The notes under the pieces are model-generated. The model did not search any database and had not been told where the DNA came from. It worked only from the letters and a program-made list of their open reading frames with translations. 5,977 bases of DNA from Coriobacteriales bacterium (lineage in GTDB: Bacteria; Actinomycetota; Coriobacteriia; Coriobacteriales; UBA8131). The DNA lies in the NCBI GenBank assembly GCA_031290695.1, contig JAITNB010000098.1, forward strand, positions 1 to 5,977. The letters are read 5' to 3'. Position 1 is the stretch's first letter, and every line of letters starts with the position of its first letter. The position numbers and the translations under genes were made by a program. Positions 5,261-5,977 of this stretch are shown here, in pieces.

Positions 5261-5977
5261 TTTCTTCTATTTCATCAAAGAGGCCTTGAGCAACACCCGC
5301 AAGAACTTCGGCACCACCTTTGGTGCCGTCATCACCATCTTCCTGTCGCTTCTCGTCATCGGCGTGTTCATGGTTACCTCGGTCATCATCGACCGCATCG
5401 TGCAGTCGATCGAGGAGCAGGTCTCCATCTCGATCTTTATCCATGACGATGCGCCGCAGGAGGCCATCGACGCCTTCATGGGCTTCGCCCAGAACTTGCC
5501 CGACGTGAAAGAGGTCATATTCGTCACCAAAGAGGAGTCGCTTGAGCGCTTCAAGGAGTGGTCCGGCTCCCAGGGCTCTCAGATAACGGACGAGCTTGAC
5601 GGAAACCCCCTGCCAGCGGTCATCGAGATCAACCTCTCAGACCCGGAGCAGATCGAGGCGGTCGTCACGGAGCTCACCGCACAGGATGTCTATAACAGCA
5701 TCATCCTGGAGCCCGACAACCCCAGCAAGTCCATCCGCTATGGCGAGGATATAGTCAACCGGCTCTTCCAGGTCGCCGACATCATCCGCATCGTCTGCGC
5801 TGCCCTCGTAATATTGCTAATCTTTGTAGCACTTATATTTATCAACAACACCATCCGCCTTGCCATCCTCGCGCGCCGCAAGGAGATCGCCATCATGCGC
5901 CTGGTGGGTGCCTCAAACGCCTTTATCCGCGGTCCCTTTCTCATGGAAGGCTCGCTGCAGGCAGTTGTTGGCGCCGG
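5253..5977 (+). CDS. ftsX: Cell division permease FtsX, cut by the window edge
   Basis: This is the membrane partner of FtsE; its large outer loop binds and switches on septal hydrolases or their activators (EnvC in E. coli, PcsB in pneumococcus, RipC in mycobacteria). The frame is open from the ATG at 5253 to the window end, giving 241 residues; about 60 more would be expected. A short cytoplasmic N terminus ([19 protein letters not shown]) leads to TM1 at about 22-46. An extracellular domain of about 125 residues follows, then TM2 at about 176-197 ([18 protein letters not shown]), then the cytoplasmic coupling loop [23 protein letters not shown] that contacts FtsE, typical of FtsX/MacB permeases. 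The start overlaps ftsE by 8 bp, with GGGAG two bases before the ATG and a G-rich run further up, so translation is probably coupled. Assignment is certain; the C-terminal half of the permease domain lies outside the window. Confidence 0.96.
   Translation, partial: MRSFFYFIKEALSNTRKNFGTTFGAVITIFLSLLVIGVFMVTSVIIDRIVQSIEEQVSISIFIHDDAPQEAIDAFMGFAQNLPDVKEVIFVTKEESLERFKEWSGSQGSQITDELDGNPLPAVIEINLSDPEQIEAVVTELTAQDVYNSIILEPDNPSKSIRYGEDIVNRLFQVADIIRIVCAALVILLIFVALIFINNTIRLAILARRKEIAIMRLVGASNAFIRGPFLMEGSLQAVVGA

Overview
The window is a 6-kb bacterial chromosomal segment with seven intact genes, an eighth gene (ftsX) cut by the right edge, and one probable gene relic. Genes are close-packed, coding regions are moderately to strongly GC-rich, and start sites carry Shine-Dalgarno sequences. 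The FtsE/FtsX sequences and the AraC-type regulator with an actinobacterial-looking C-terminal domain suggest Actinomycetota, perhaps a host-associated Coriobacteriia lineage. That placement is an impression from protein similarity and was not tested.

Layout. (1) 12-593, minus: a GrpB/UPF0157-family protein. (2) 736-1780, plus: a short promoter, a Phd/YefM-family antitoxin, an 11-codon reading frame overlapping the antitoxin stop that looks like the first residues of a RelE/ParE-type toxin, then maf (nucleotide pyrophosphatase). (3) 1767-2514, minus: a two-gene unit of a single-domain rhodanese followed 10 bp later by a four-helix DUF1761 membrane protein; its tail overlaps the maf stop by 14 bp. 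(4) 2722-3516, minus: an AraC-family regulator with its DNA-binding domain at the N terminus. (5) 3517-3829: a 313-bp non-coding divergent region. (6) 3830 to the end, plus: ftsE and ftsX, overlapping by 8 bp, encoding the division ABC complex that in other bacteria activates peptidoglycan hydrolases.

The two most notable things are the following. First, FtsE carries about 246 residues before a canonical ABC domain. This extension contains six heptapeptide repeats (consensus EQPPAHA, 21-bp DNA unit) followed by a Pro/Ala-rich low-complexity tract, and it is read from a GTG with an excellent Shine-Dalgarno. Second, the antitoxin appears to have lost its toxin, leaving only the ATGA-overlapped N-terminal codons, so maf now sits directly behind an orphan antitoxin. 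The rest is ordinary accessory and housekeeping content; I saw no CRISPR array, transposon, tRNA or rRNA.
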